Numbered from the stretch's first letter, positions 43,239-53,069 are shown. The stretch is DNA of 64,000 nucleotides from Gimesia chilikensis (GCF_008329715.1 NZ_VTSR01000006.1:1-64000), one strand, 5' to 3'. The notes: a model not told the origin generated them from the letters alone. Made by a program: numbers and translations.

Positions 43239-45776
43239 GTGACAACCTCCCCACTCTCTGTGAACCATCTGTTTCAAGGATACACGCCGCCCCCCGGCGT
43301 GTTTGATGAGTTCCTGCTGGATGGTGGGCAGCCCCGCCCGCAAGCCAAACTCTTTCTGGATGCGCTCTCCCGTATCGGCCGCGAAGAATTCGATCACCGC
43401 TGGGAACAGGCACAACGCACTGTCCAGGCCAATGATTTCGCCTACAGTGGACATATTACCCCCGGCGATCAGCCCCGCCCCTGGGAGCTCGATGCCATCC
43501 CTTTTCTGATCTCATCTAACGAGTGGGATGTGATCGCAACCGCGTTAAAACAACGGGCACGCCTGCTGAACCTGGTGTTGAGCGACCTGTATGGACAACA
43601 GACTCTGCTCACACAGGGAACGCTGCCCGCCGAAATCGTCTTCTCGCACCCGGGCTTCCTGCGGGCCTACCATGGTCAGGTCCCCCGCGATAACTGCTTT
43701 CTGCATTTTTACGCAGCCGATCTGGCCCGTTCTCCCAATGGAAAATGGTGGGTGCTGGCCGATCGCACCGAAGCGGCATCGGGCATCGGCTTTGCCCTCG
43801 AAAATCGTATTCTGACATCGCGGATGTTTCCGGAGATGTTCAACCAGTGCCACGTCAAACGACTGGCCCCCTTCTTCATCGCCGTTCAGGATCGCCTGCG
43901 CAGCCTGGCTTCGCAGGGTATGGAAAACCCCCGCGTGGTTCTGCTCAGCCATGGTCCGCAGAGCCCGAACTATTTCGAAGACGCCTACCTGGCACGCTAC
44001 CTCGGGTACACGCTGGTCGAAGGTGGTGACCTCGCGATTCGCCGTAATCAGGTCATGCTCAAAACACTGGGTGGACTGATCCCTGTTGACGTCATCTTCC
44101 GACGACAGAACAGTAATGATTGTGATTCCCTGGAACTGAGATCCTCGTCCGGCAGGGGTATCTCCGGACTCACACAGGCGGCCCGCTCCGGACAGGTCGG
44201 CATCGCCAATTCACTGGGGAGTGGTCTGATCGAATCCGCTGCGTTCATGGCTTACATGCCCCGTCTCTGTAAAGCGTTGCTCGGGGAAGAACTCAAACTG
44301 CCCGGCGTCGCCACCTGGTGGTGTGGAGATCCACAGGGACTGAATTACGTATTGAAGAACCTGGAGAAGTTGACCATTCAGTCGGCCTTCCGCATTCGGG
44401 GTCAGGATCATCCCGCCATGGAAAGCTGGAATCAGCTCCCCCTCAAGAAACGGGCCGAGCTGATTCAGGCCAACCCGAAACAGTTTGTCGCCCAGGAAAA
44501 AGTCATCCGCTCCAGCGTCCCGGTCTGGAAAGGGGAAACAACCCCCGCACATCTCTCGCTCAGGGCCTATGCAGTCTCCTCCGGAGATTCTTACACCGTA
44601 ATGCAGGGAGCCCTGGCCCGGACTGCCAAGGCACTCGATCCGCTGGAAGTCTCCATTCGCAAAGGGGAAGGCAGCAAGGATACCTGGATTCTTTCCGACC
44701 AGCCCGTCGAACATATTTCGCTCCTCAAAGAACAGGGCCGCACGATCTCTCTCCGCCGCAGCGGATCAGAATTACCGAGTCGCGCAGCAGACAACCTCTT
44801 CTGGCTGGGACGACAGCTGGAACGGGCTGAATCGCTGGCCCGGTTGTTGCGCAGCCTGGTCAATCGGCTCGGCGGTGAAACCCGATCGAACAGCGATCTC
44901 GAAGTCCCCGTTCTGCTCCGTTGTCTGGCCGACGAGGGACAGATTGAACCCGGCTATGCCATCGAAAAAATGCGGAACCAGCTGCCCGCCATCGAACATG
45001 TGCTGCCCACCGCGGTCTTCGACGAAACCCAGTCGGCTTCGCTGCGCTCGATTATCAATGAACTGTTCCGTCTGGGCTCGATTGTCCGCGACCGGGTCTC
45101 GCTCGACACCTGGCGGATCATCCGTCGCATCGACAAAGGCTTTCAGCCGGCCCGCTTTGGCGTCACGAACCTGTCTGACGTACTGACGATGATGAACGAC
45201 CTGATTACAGAACTCTCTGCATTCAGCGGGATCATCATGGAAAGTATGACGCGGACCCAGGCCTTCCGCTTTCTGGAACTGGGACGCCGGATCGAACGTT
45301 CGCTGCAGATTATCAGCCTCGTCAAAAACAGCTTTATCCCGATGCCCAAAATCCAGGCGCCGGTTCTGGAAACGGTACTCGAAGTTGCCGACAGCCTGAT
45401 GACGTATCGTTCGCGATACCTCTCAAACCTGCAACTGGCGGCTGTTCTGGATCTGCTGCTGACCGATGAAAGCAATCCCCGGTCGCTTGTCTTCCAGTTC
45501 ATGCAGCTCTCCAAGCAGGTCGAGCGTCTGCCGCGTAATCGGGAACTGCCCGGTTACTCTGCCGAGCAGCGTCTGGCGATGACGCTCCTGCAATCGGTAC
45601 GCATGCTGGATATCCAGGAAGTTTCGGACACGCACTGTCTGGGCGACTACAAACCACTGGAGCAATTGATCGAAACCTGGGACGCCCAGCTGCCCAAGCT
45701 CTCTGAAGCGATCTCACATCGTTATCTGGTTCACGCGGTTCCCTCTCACCAGCTGGCAGATATCAGTCCGCAATGA
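43239..45776 (+). CDS. Fused circularly permuted ATP-grasp and alpha-E protein
   Basis: 845 aa, starting at GTG with GAGGAA 13 nt upstream. Residues 1 to about 500 form a circularly permuted ATP-grasp domain like that at 37200: [48 protein letters not shown]. From about residue 508 the alpha-E domain begins (LPSRAADNLFWLGRQLERAE) and runs to the end. It is thus a fusion of the two proteins encoded separately at 37200-39673, not a copy of either alone. The metal and nucleotide acidic residue region has ADRT where the other has EDN, so the active site may differ. It overlaps the next gene by ATGA. Confidence 0.85.
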   Translation: MTTSPLSVNHLFQGYTPPPGVFDEFLLDGGQPRPQAKLFLDALSRIGREEFDHRWEQAQRTVQANDFAYSGHITPGDQPRPWELDAIPFLISSNEWDVIATALKQRARLLNLVLSDLYGQQTLLTQGTLPAEIVFSHPGFLRAYHGQVPRDNCFLHFYAADLARSPNGKWWVLADRTEAASGIGFALENRILTSRMFPEMFNQCHVKRLAPFFIAVQDRLRSLASQGMENPRVVLLSHGPQSPNYFEDAYLARYLGYTLVEGGDLAIRRNQVMLKTLGGLIPVDVIFRRQNSNDCDSLELRSSSGRGISGLTQAARSGQVGIANSLGSGLIESAAFMAYMPRLCKALLGEELKLPGVATWWCGDPQGLNYVLKNLEKLTIQSAFRIRGQDHPAMESWNQLPLKKRAELIQANPKQFVAQEKVIRSSVPVWKGETTPAHLSLRAYAVSSGDSYTVMQGALARTAKALDPLEVSIRKGEGSKDTWILSDQPVEHISLLKEQGRTISLRRSGSELPSRAADNLFWLGRQLERAESLARLLRSLVNRLGGETRSNSDLEVPVLLRCLADEGQIEPGYAIEKMRNQLPAIEHVLPTAVFDETQSASLRSIINELFRLGSIVRDRVSLDTWRIIRRIDKGFQPARFGVTNLSDVLTMMNDLITELSAFSGIIMESMTRTQAFRFLELGRRIERSLQIISLVKNSFIPMPKIQAPVLETVLEVADSLMTYRSRYLSNLQLAAVLDLLLTDESNPRSLVFQFMQLSKQVERLPRNRELPGYSAEQRLAMTLLQSVRMLDIQEVSDTHCLGDYKPLEQLIETWDAQLPKLSEAISHRYLVHAVPSHQLADISPQ

Positions 45777-46672
45777 AATACAAAATCACCCACATCACGA
45801 AATATGCGTACTCCGAGGCGGTGCCGGTCTGTCAGAACGTGGTCCACCTGGCCCCACGCGCATTGCCTTACCAGATGTGCGATGACTTCCAGCTGCTGAT
45901 CCACCCCGATCCCTATAGCATCAGTCATCGCAAAGATTATTTTGGGAACAATGTCTCATTCTTCTCCATAGACCAGCCTCATACGGGACTCAGCGTGACT
46001 GCCACCAGTCAGGTCTCCGTGATGGCAACGCCGGTGATCCCTCCCGCCAGTACGCCGGCCTGGGAAACCATCTCCCTGGCATTGAAAAGCGATCAGAGCC
46101 CCGCATTGCTTGACGCATATCAGTATGTGTTTCAGTCGCCGGGAGTGAAGCTGTTTCCCAAACTCATTGATTATGCAGAAGTCTCGTTTACGAAGGGACG
46201 TCCGATCCTGGAGGCGGTTATCGATCTCACCGCGCGGATCCACAAGGAATTCCGCTACGATCCCCGCGCCACGAATGTCAACACGCAGATTGATGAAGTC
46301 TACGCAAAAAAGCACGGCGTCTGTCAGGATTTTGCCCACTTCCAGATCGGCTGCCTGCGAATTCTGGGGCTGGCCGCCCGTTATGTCAGCGGTTACCTGC
46401 GGACCATCCCCCCGCCGGGCAAGCCACGCCTCGTCGGAGCAGATGCCTCCCACGCCTGGCTCTCAGTTTACTGCGGAGAGAAAGCGGGCTGGATCGACGT
46501 CGACCCGACGAACAACGTGCCTGCTTCCACCGATCACATCACCGTTGCCTGGGGTCGCGATTACTACGACGTCTGTCCCATTCAGGGCACGATCGTGGGT
46601 GGCGGCGAACATCGCATGACCGTCTCTGTCGACGTCGCACCGGAAGAACCAGTCACACCCGCCGCAAAGTAA
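45773..46672 (+). CDS. Transglutaminase-family protein
   Basis: 299 aa, overlapping the preceding stop by four bases (ATGA), hence translationally coupled. It has a bacterial transglutaminase N-domain (MKYKITHITKYAYSEAVPVC) and a papain-like core with predicted triad Cys184 (HGVCQDFAHF), His227 (ASHAWLSVY) and Asp244 (DVDPTNN). Family members are proteases or transferases acting on amide bonds. No signal peptide, so it works in the cytoplasm with the ATP-grasp proteins. It is the short version of the N-terminal part of the gene at 39729 and closes the locus. Confidence 0.9.
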   Translation: MKYKITHITKYAYSEAVPVCQNVVHLAPRALPYQMCDDFQLLIHPDPYSISHRKDYFGNNVSFFSIDQPHTGLSVTATSQVSVMATPVIPPASTPAWETISLALKSDQSPALLDAYQYVFQSPGVKLFPKLIDYAEVSFTKGRPILEAVIDLTARIHKEFRYDPRATNVNTQIDEVYAKKHGVCQDFAHFQIGCLRILGLAARYVSGYLRTIPPPGKPRLVGADASHAWLSVYCGEKAGWIDVDPTNNVPASTDHITVAWGRDYYDVCPIQGTIVGGGEHRMTVSVDVAPEEPVTPAAK

Positions 46673-46698
46673 TCACAACGAGTAAGGTTACGCTGGTC

Positions 46699-48012
46699 TC
46701 AACCTTTCAGGCCCGTCAGCGTACTGCTGCTGGAACCGAAGCGATCGGTTTCCACTCCCATCCGCTGCAGCATACTCAGATACAGATTGCACAAAGGTGC
46801 GTTCGCTTCCCGGTTAAACGCGAGATGCTGGCCATGTTGAAAGCCGCCTCCTGCCAGGAGAATCGGGAGATTTGTATTATCATGGGTATTCGCATCCCCC
46901 ATGTTACTTCCATACAGCACCATCGTACTGTCCAGCAGACGTCCCGTATTGCCCTGCACGGTCTGTAGTTTCTCAAGCACCCGCTTCAACAACTGCATCT
47001 GGCGGCGGTCCGCTTTTTCCAGCTGCGCCAGATGATGAGCCCGCATCCCGTGATGGCTCAGCGGATGATAGCTGGTCAGACTCTTTTCCTGCTCCGAGAG
47101 TTGAAAGACGGGCGTCGCGAAGGCATCGACCATCAATGTGACGATCCGCGTCGAGTCGGACTGCAGTGCCAGCACCGCCATCGCCAGCATCTGTTCCAGC
47201 TTGTCGAACAGCAAACCCCGATCCAGAATATCTTCCGGCAATTCCGCCACAGTTTTCGGCTTGGGGCTCTGCTCCCATTCCCCTGCAGTCACCAGTCGCT
47301 GTTCCAGTTCGCGGATCGAAGTAAAATACTGATCCAGACGCGAACGATCTTCCGGGCCCAGCTCACGATTCAATCGCTGTGTCGACTCGGAAACCGCATC
47401 CAGAATACTGCCCCGCCGTTTCAGATGTTCCAGCCGCCGCTTGATCTGCGCCGAGTCTCCCTGAATGAACATCTTCTGAAACAGACGGGCGGGACTGTCT
47501 TCTGCAGGTAACAATACGCCGTCCCGCGTCCACGACAGACTCCGATTCGCCTTGTCGATATTTACTCCCAGGTTCAAAGTGGCGAACCGGGTCTTGCGTC
47601 CCAGATGCTCGGCCGCATATTGATCGAGGGAAACCGTATTGCGAAAACCGCTGCTCGTCGGATGTTTGGCGCCGGTCAGGAAACAGTTCTCAGTAGAATG
47701 TCCTCCTTCGCAGGCCGGATGCGATAAACCACTGAAGACGGTAAAATCAGAAGTCAACTCATTGAGCTCACTCAGATAAGGAGAGAGCTGGTACTTGGCG
47801 CCGCTCTCTTTGGGAAAAAAGTGTTGCGGCAAGACTCCCAGATTATTCGAAATCAACAGCATGCGACCAGGCGTCGCAGAGGAAGACTCCTTCCCCAGCG
47901 CAGGGCGCTGCAGACTCTCCAGCAACGGAAGTGCGAGAGCCACACCGGCACCGCGTAAAAAACGCCTGCGAGCATAATCCACTGTCCATCGTCGGGCTGA
48001 GTGATTCCTCAT
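46699..48012 (-). CDS. DUF1552 protein, Tat-exported
   Basis: 437 aa from ATG 48012, which overlaps the upstream DUF1592 stop by ATGA; the frame is open to 48117 but that lies inside the upstream gene. A Tat signal (ARRRFLRGAGVALALPLLES) starts near residue 14. The DUF1552 body includes GLSHPACEGGHSTENCFLTGA and YGSNMGDANTHDNTNLPILLAGGG near the end. DUF1552 proteins share the DUF1501-like phosphatase/sulfatase fold and are nearly always encoded after a DUF1592 gene, as here. Substrate unknown; probably periplasmic. Confidence 0.85.
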   Translation of the reverse strand: MRNHSARRWTVDYARRRFLRGAGVALALPLLESLQRPALGKESSSATPGRMLLISNNLGVLPQHFFPKESGAKYQLSPYLSELNELTSDFTVFSGLSHPACEGGHSTENCFLTGAKHPTSSGFRNTVSLDQYAAEHLGRKTRFATLNLGVNIDKANRSLSWTRDGVLLPAEDSPARLFQKMFIQGDSAQIKRRLEHLKRRGSILDAVSESTQRLNRELGPEDRSRLDQYFTSIRELEQRLVTAGEWEQSPKPKTVAELPEDILDRGLLFDKLEQMLAMAVLALQSDSTRIVTLMVDAFATPVFQLSEQEKSLTSYHPLSHHGMRAHHLAQLEKADRRQMQLLKRVLEKLQTVQGNTGRLLDSTMVLYGSNMGDANTHDNTNLPILLAGGGFQHGQHLAFNREANAPLCNLYLSMLQRMGVETDRFGSSSSTLTGLKG

Positions 48013-50627
48013 GATTCGCTTCCCTTCGCTGCTGCAACAGGTTCGGTTCCCAGAAAAATGCGGCTCTGAACCAGCGCCAGCAGTAAATCGCGAACCCGAT
48101 ATTGATCGGCCTCGCATTGATCGAGAATGGATTCAATCACAGGTCGATCCGAAAATCGAACCGGGGTGCCCGTGGCATACACGGTCAACTGCTGCAGAAA
48201 ATTCCGGGCCAGCTGTCGCGGGTTCTTCACCAGCAACTGTTTTAATTCCTGAATGTTCTGAAATGATCGACCATCGCGGAGCTGACCACCGGCGTCCACG
48301 GGGCCAGCAATGAAATAAGCGAAATCGTGACCGGCTCGATCGATGCCCGTCACTTTTTCTCCCTGCCCGAGGCTGCGATAACGGTTCCGCCAGGCCCCCA
48401 TGATATCATAATTTTCCAGTGCAAAGCCGACTGGATCAAAGCGGGCATGGCAGTTCGCACAGACCGGATCCCGCGTGTGTTGCGCCAGTTGGTCGCGGAT
48501 GGTCTTCGCTCCCCGAATGTCGGGTTCGACCGCAGGCACCGACGGCGGTGGCGGAGGCGGCGGTTCGCCCATAATCCGCTCCATGATCCAGGCGCCCCGA
48601 ATCACAGGTGAGGTCGTCGTCCCGTTTGCTGTCACTTTCAGGATCGCCCCCTGGGTGATCAACCCGCCATACGGGCTGTTTGCAGGTAGCGCAACGCGGC
48701 GGAGATTTGATCCTTCCAGCGGCGGCAGATCGTAATGCCGGGCCAGTCGGTCGTTCGCAAAAATAAAATCGGTCTGCACCAGGGCCGTGATCGGCAGGTT
48801 CTCTTCAAGCAGATAGCGGAAGAAAGTACGCGTCTCCATCGCCAGAGAATCGATCAGGTAATCATCGAAACGATATTCGGGATAGAGCCGCGCATCGGGC
48901 TCATCCCGCCGAATGTCTTTCAGCGATAGCCAGTAATCCGTAAAGTTATTCACAAACGCTTCGGATGATTCCGCCTTCAGCAGGCGTTTCGTTTCTGAGC
49001 GCAATATCGTTGGCTGCAGCAGATCACCGTCAGCCACATGTGACTTCAGCTCGGCGTCAGGACAGGTATTCCCCAGGAAGTGGGACAGACGGGACGCCAC
49101 CGCGTAAGGCAGTTGCTCAGAACTCTGCTGTGGCTCAGGCAGGTACAGGTACTGCCCCGAACAGAGAAAGGCACTATAACCCAAGAGCAGTGCCTCCGCG
49201 AGCGGTTCCCCCCGCTTCAGTTCTCCCAGCACCAGTCGTTCATAAATCTGGATCACCTCTACCGGAGAAGGTTCCCGCTCGGCCTGTTGAATAAATCGTC
49301 TGAGCAGCCTGCGTGCTTCCTGCTCGGGTTGATCTGTCACCAGTTCGACAGGCAGAGTTCCTTTTCGTGTTGCACGAATCGGCAGATCGTCAAACAGCCG
49401 CCGATGTGAAGCGGGCGGCCAGACCTCGGAATCGAGAGGGCCGGTAATCTCCAGCCACTGAAAGGCAACACCGGGATGACCGCCTTCCGGGCGTGGGGGA
49501 AAGTCATAGTAGAGCGGCGCATTGGGTGGATTGATCGCCCGGGGAACCGGCAGTCCCAGCAGACTATACTCGAATGTTTCGTTCTGTTTCAGCCGGATCG
49601 TCGTTTCATAGATCGCGGGCTCCGGTTGAATGTCCAGAATCTCTTTTGTGGCCCGCACATCGCCGGAGACATCCGCCCCCGACCGTTTCCGCGCGCGGAA
49701 GTTCATGGGAATTGAAGACGGAGCCGGCTTGAGACTGAAATCCCGTAACTGTCGCACCGCACGCGCTGAAAATCGTAGTCGATACGTGCCAGGCTGCACC
49801 GCTTTGAACTGATCCGGATATCCATAATAAGGCCAGGAGGCAGAACGAAAGATGGCAAGTTCCATGTCTGGATCATGGCTGTTCTCTTTGCGGATCCGGT
49901 TCAGGTCCGCCATCGAGAGTGGCACCAGTTTCGAATCCTTCGCGTAGTACATCGCCTCCCGCTCGCCAAAGGTTTGCGCGGTTAAAAACATCCGCGTGGC
50001 CGGCAATCGTTCCTGTTTTCGGGGCCGGGGTTTGACTCCAGAAGCGACTGCCTGCCGCAATACAGTATCGGCTGCATCGAGATAGGCTTCCAACTGGATC
50101 CGGGACATGTCCAGCACTTCAGCCACCTTGTTGCAATGCAGCCGTTCCCGGTCGGCGGGCAGCATGTCGCGAATATCCAGTTCGGGCAACTGGAGCAGAT
50201 CACGCAGGTTCTGCTCATACTCCTGACGCGTCAGCCGCCGCATAGGTCCCCGTCCGTGGCTGTTGACTTCCGCCTGATCAACCTGCAGCAGCGCACTCGA
50301 TAACGACTTGAGTAACGCCTGCCGATTCTCCGCAGACAGGTCTGCCGGATCAGGGGGCATTTCCCCCGCCGCGATCCGGTCATAGATCTGAACCCAGCGG
50401 TGGCGAGCCCTTTTGTCTTTCAAGTCAAACGAGATCTGCTGCAGATCCAGCTTCGCCTCTGCCGATTCACCCGCATGACAATCCACGCAGGTTGACTTCA
50501 GCAGTGCACGCTCAGTTTGTCCAATACCAGCCGGAGTCGCATCGGCAGCTTCGGCTTCACAATACGTTGTTAGTATCAGGAAAGCACACACCAGAAAGCG
50601 AACTGACAAAGACGAAACATCAATCAT
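48009..50627 (-). CDS. DUF1592-type protein with two haem-c motifs
   Basis: 872 aa from ATG 50627; an upstream start at 50714 lacks a signal-like sequence. A signal peptide (SVRFLVCAFLILTTYCEAEA) is followed by a cytochrome c motif CVDCH (Cys47-Cys50-His51). The middle holds the DUF1587, DUF1595 and DUF1592 regions typical of planctomycete cytochrome-like proteins (GPMRRLTRQEYEQNLRDLL; HYDLPPLEGSNLRRV). Near the C-terminus lies a second CxxCH (CANCHARFDPVGFALENYD) in the DUF1588/DUF1585 part. It probably transfers electrons in the periplasm to or from a substrate handled by the coupled DUF1552 protein. Confidence 0.85.
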   Translation of the reverse strand: MIDVSSLSVRFLVCAFLILTTYCEAEAADATPAGIGQTERALLKSTCVDCHAGESAEAKLDLQQISFDLKDKRARHRWVQIYDRIAAGEMPPDPADLSAENRQALLKSLSSALLQVDQAEVNSHGRGPMRRLTRQEYEQNLRDLLQLPELDIRDMLPADRERLHCNKVAEVLDMSRIQLEAYLDAADTVLRQAVASGVKPRPRKQERLPATRMFLTAQTFGEREAMYYAKDSKLVPLSMADLNRIRKENSHDPDMELAIFRSASWPYYGYPDQFKAVQPGTYRLRFSARAVRQLRDFSLKPAPSSIPMNFRARKRSGADVSGDVRATKEILDIQPEPAIYETTIRLKQNETFEYSLLGLPVPRAINPPNAPLYYDFPPRPEGGHPGVAFQWLEITGPLDSEVWPPASHRRLFDDLPIRATRKGTLPVELVTDQPEQEARRLLRRFIQQAEREPSPVEVIQIYERLVLGELKRGEPLAEALLLGYSAFLCSGQYLYLPEPQQSSEQLPYAVASRLSHFLGNTCPDAELKSHVADGDLLQPTILRSETKRLLKAESSEAFVNNFTDYWLSLKDIRRDEPDARLYPEYRFDDYLIDSLAMETRTFFRYLLEENLPITALVQTDFIFANDRLARHYDLPPLEGSNLRRVALPANSPYGGLITQGAILKVTANGTTTSPVIRGAWIMERIMGEPPPPPPPSVPAVEPDIRGAKTIRDQLAQHTRDPVCANCHARFDPVGFALENYDIMGAWRNRYRSLGQGEKVTGIDRAGHDFAYFIAGPVDAGGQLRDGRSFQNIQELKQLLVKNPRQLARNFLQQLTVYATGTPVRFSDRPVIESILDQCEADQYRVRDLLLALVQSRIFLGTEPVAAAKGSES

Positions 50628-50717
50628 AGACCGTGTTCCCGTAGCACAATGGCAGTGATCCGGAGAGCGGTCAGGCAGAACCCGGGATTCAGGATACTGA
50701 AGAAACACGGACACAAA

Positions 50718-51152
50718 TCACTCCCCGGACGGTTGAGAATCGGACTTCAATTCAAAGTCCAGTTGCAGACTCTGATCGGCTTTAATATCTGCAGTTAACT
50801 GGCTCTGCTCATTATAAATCGCAGGCAGGTATTGTTCGGTCTCCTTTATACCGTACTTCTCATACGGCTTCCCTGTCCAGCGGGAGGCGTGAATTTCCAC
50901 CCGCTTATTCCCAATCGGAACATTGACGAGATACTCTCCCTGTTCAATTTTTCCCTGGGCAGAATGCGTCGAATTATCTGCGGAAACAAAGGTAATCGTC
51001 CCCTCAGGCAGAGGTTCTCCATCCAGTTGAATCATACCGCTGACCTCCGACTCATTCGGACCGGCCCCGCCGGAACAGCCACTGATCAACAGCAGACACA
51101 GAATGCAAACCAGCCTCACAAAACGTCTGTTGAATCTCACGCTGAACAACAT
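50718..51152 (-). CDS. Small lipoprotein beside DUF1559 gene
   Basis: 144 aa from ATG 51152, preceded by GGGAG at 10 nt; ATG 51170 is possible but has no ribosome site. The signal ends in lipobox LISGC. The mature part contains VSGMIQLDGEPLPEGTITF, a short Ig-like domain similar to the lipoprotein at 36360-36809 that accompanies the other DUF1559 gene. Such proteins are common in planctomycetes and lack catalytic motifs. It is the middle gene of a minus-strand series. Confidence 0.7.
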   Translation of the reverse strand: MLFSVRFNRRFVRLVCILCLLLISGCSGGAGPNESEVSGMIQLDGEPLPEGTITFVSADNSTHSAQGKIEQGEYLVNVPIGNKRVEIHASRWTGKPYEKYGIKETEQYLPAIYNEQSQLTADIKADQSLQLDFELKSDSQPSGE

Positions 51153-51185
51153 TTCGTTTAATGCTCCCATGTGAAAGAGATCTGC

Positions 51186-52130
51186 TTAAAATTCGTTGAT
51201 GACTTCCTGACCGGCGCGGGTTCCCAGCCCCTGGTAGGTGGCGCGATCAATATTCTCTGAAATAAAGCGGACCGCACCATCGGCCAGCAGACCATGTACT
51301 CCCCCTGTATGATAGCTGCGGGCAAACGTGCGACTGTTCGTGGTACTGTCCGCCCCACAGGGAGCGTGCGGAATTTCCAGACAGGCGATTAATACATCAC
51401 CTACATTCGTATTCGGGGTTTCCAGTGTTGTGATAAACGTTCCCATGCAGCGGGGATTCATCAGTCGGCCACGTACATCATGCTTGGAACTGTCGGCAGA
51501 GAGAATAATCTCGCTGGCCATCAGGGTCGTAGAAGCACCATCAGTCAGATCACGCAGCCGCGTACGGGAACGCGAATAAAACATTCCATTCAACTGCGTG
51601 TAACTGTTTACGGGTCCAAAGTGCGTCGAGCCGGAACAGACCGCATAGTTTCCGTGGAATCCCTGTGAACCGTTACTGGTGGGACTCGTCTGACCATAGG
51701 TCACATTTTTCGGTCCTGCCGGATCGCTGGGACACATCATCATCGGCACGATGGACTCTTTCCTGCTCCAGTAGATGGCTCCGGTCCGCGCTGAATTCTG
51801 CTGCTCTTCCATGAATGCGTTGTACAAGGCCCCCTGTTCAATATAAGGCAAAATCATCGGATACCAGCCGGTATTGTCTGTCGGTGGACGAGGGGAACCG
51901 GGCAGATCTCCATTAGTCGGATTGATCATACCAAAGGGAAACACCTGGAAGGTATCGTGGTAATTATGCAGCGCCAGTCCCAGTTGTTTCAGGTTGTTCT
52001 TACACTGACTGCGACGTGCCGCTTCCCGCGCCTGTTGCACAGCCGGAAGCAGGAGCGCAATTAAAATGGCAATGATGGCAATCACCACCAGCAGTTCGAT
52101 CAACGTGAATCCTCGTCTCCCGCGAAACAT
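51186..52130 (-). CDS. DUF1559 pseudopilin-like protein
   Basis: 314 aa from ATG 52130, with AAGGAG 7 nt upstream. It has a pilin-type signal, [20 protein letters not shown], then [20 protein letters not shown] and the DUF1559 body ending [20 protein letters not shown]. This is the second such protein in the window; the first, at 35265, has a sigma54 promoter, but none was seen here. It lies 128 nt after the GntR gene and 34 nt before the lipoprotein gene, forming a probable operon. Confidence 0.9.
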   Translation of the reverse strand: MFRGRRGFTLIELLVVIAIIAILIALLLPAVQQAREAARRSQCKNNLKQLGLALHNYHDTFQVFPFGMINPTNGDLPGSPRPPTDNTGWYPMILPYIEQGALYNAFMEEQQNSARTGAIYWSRKESIVPMMMCPSDPAGPKNVTYGQTSPTSNGSQGFHGNYAVCSGSTHFGPVNSYTQLNGMFYSRSRTRLRDLTDGASTTLMASEIILSADSSKHDVRGRLMNPRCMGTFITTLETPNTNVGDVLIACLEIPHAPCGADSTTNSRTFARSYHTGGVHGLLADGAVRFISENIDRATYQGLGTRAGQEVINEF

Positions 52131-52257
52131 GAGCGTCTCCTTGATGAATAGAAGATAAATTCCTTCAGCCGGCTGCAGAAACAGCAATGAAACGTATGCG
52201 GCTGATATATGAGATGACAAATCGAATCTGATCTGGAATCAGCAGGTGATTCTGCTT

Positions 52258-52968
52258 TCAATTCTGCCTGGTTTCGGTTTCCGGAATCCGTCGCACAAAT
52301 ATGCCTTCGACGGCCCGCTCACAGGTGCCTTTCAAATGACGCTCCATCGCCGCCCCGGCAGCATCTTTATCTCGTTGCAGGATCGCTTCCAGAACCTGCA
52401 GGTGCTCATTGAGAATCTGGTCGAGGTAAGGCTCCCAGTCTTTGAGTAACACGCGAATCATATGCATCAATCGATCGTAGCGCTGCAGTTCGGTCTTCAA
52501 TCGTCTGATTCCGGATGCCTTAACAATCGCGGTATGGGTGCGCTGGTCGTTGTCCGAACAGAGGAGACTCCAGTCCGCTCCCCGCGGCCCCTGTTGTAAT
52601 GCTCGGGTTTCCTCCAGCAGCTGTCGGATTTCCTCCAGGTCGGCACACTCACAGGCACAGCGCGCTGATTCCACTTCGAGAATCCGCCGGATATGGTACA
52701 TCTCGCGTATTTCAGAAATCCCCAGAGGAGTCACAACCGCTCCACGATTGGGAATCATCTCGACGACTCCAATTCCGCTTAATTCCACGATCGCTTCGCG
52801 GACCGGCGTACTGCTGACGCCAAACCGCTGCGCCAGATGCTGCACTTTGAGTCGCGTTCCCGAAGGATATTCGCCAGTAAAAATCGAGAGCAGTATCTGA
52901 CTGAAAATATCCAGTCGTAAAGTACTGACGGGCAGGAGCCGGGTTGCCTCAGGAGTCGATGTGCTCAT
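52258..52968 (-). CDS. GntR-family transcriptional regulator (FCD type)
   Basis: 236 aa. The N-terminal winged helix-turn-helix (about 18-85) has the GntR pattern GTRLKVQHLAQRFGVSSTPVREAIVELSG split across residues 37-65. The C-terminal FCD effector domain is all-helical, with Asp/His residues that bind metal and a carboxylate ligand in this subfamily. It heads a minus-strand series with DUF1559, lipoprotein, DUF1592 and DUF1552 genes. A 16-bp palindrome 86 nt upstream (53054-53069) is a likely operator, so autoregulation is expected. Effector unknown. Confidence 0.85.
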   Translation of the reverse strand: MSTSTPEATRLLPVSTLRLDIFSQILLSIFTGEYPSGTRLKVQHLAQRFGVSSTPVREAIVELSGIGVVEMIPNRGAVVTPLGISEIREMYHIRRILEVESARCACECADLEEIRQLLEETRALQQGPRGADWSLLCSDNDQRTHTAIVKASGIRRLKTELQRYDRLMHMIRVLLKDWEPYLDQILNEHLQVLEAILQRDKDAAGAAMERHLKGTCERAVEGIFVRRIPETETRQN

Positions 52969-52995
52969 CTGGTTTCGCCTGTTTTTCTGCGTGTA

Positions 52996-53023
52996 GACGG
53001 GTTCCGAATGACCGTAACCCGTC
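52996..53023. repeat. 8-bp inverted repeat in the GntR leader
   Basis: GACGGGTT (52996-53003) and AACCCGTC (53016-53023) flank a 12-nt spacer, 28 to 55 nt upstream of the GntR start. It could be a leader hairpin or a second operator. Confidence 0.4.
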
Positions 53024-53053
53024 TCGAAACGTGCGTAGCGTGTTCATTTCTAC

Positions 53054-53069
53054 GCATAATGCATTATGC
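53054..53069. promoter_or_regulatory. Perfect 16-bp palindrome, likely GntR operator
   Basis: GCATAATGCATTATGC is its own reverse complement. A further overlapping half-site continues to 53075 (ATGCATTATA). The element lies 86-101 nt upstream of the GntR gene within an AT-rich stretch, typical for an autoregulatory operator. The remainder of the gap 52969-53290 shows nothing else. Confidence 0.6.
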
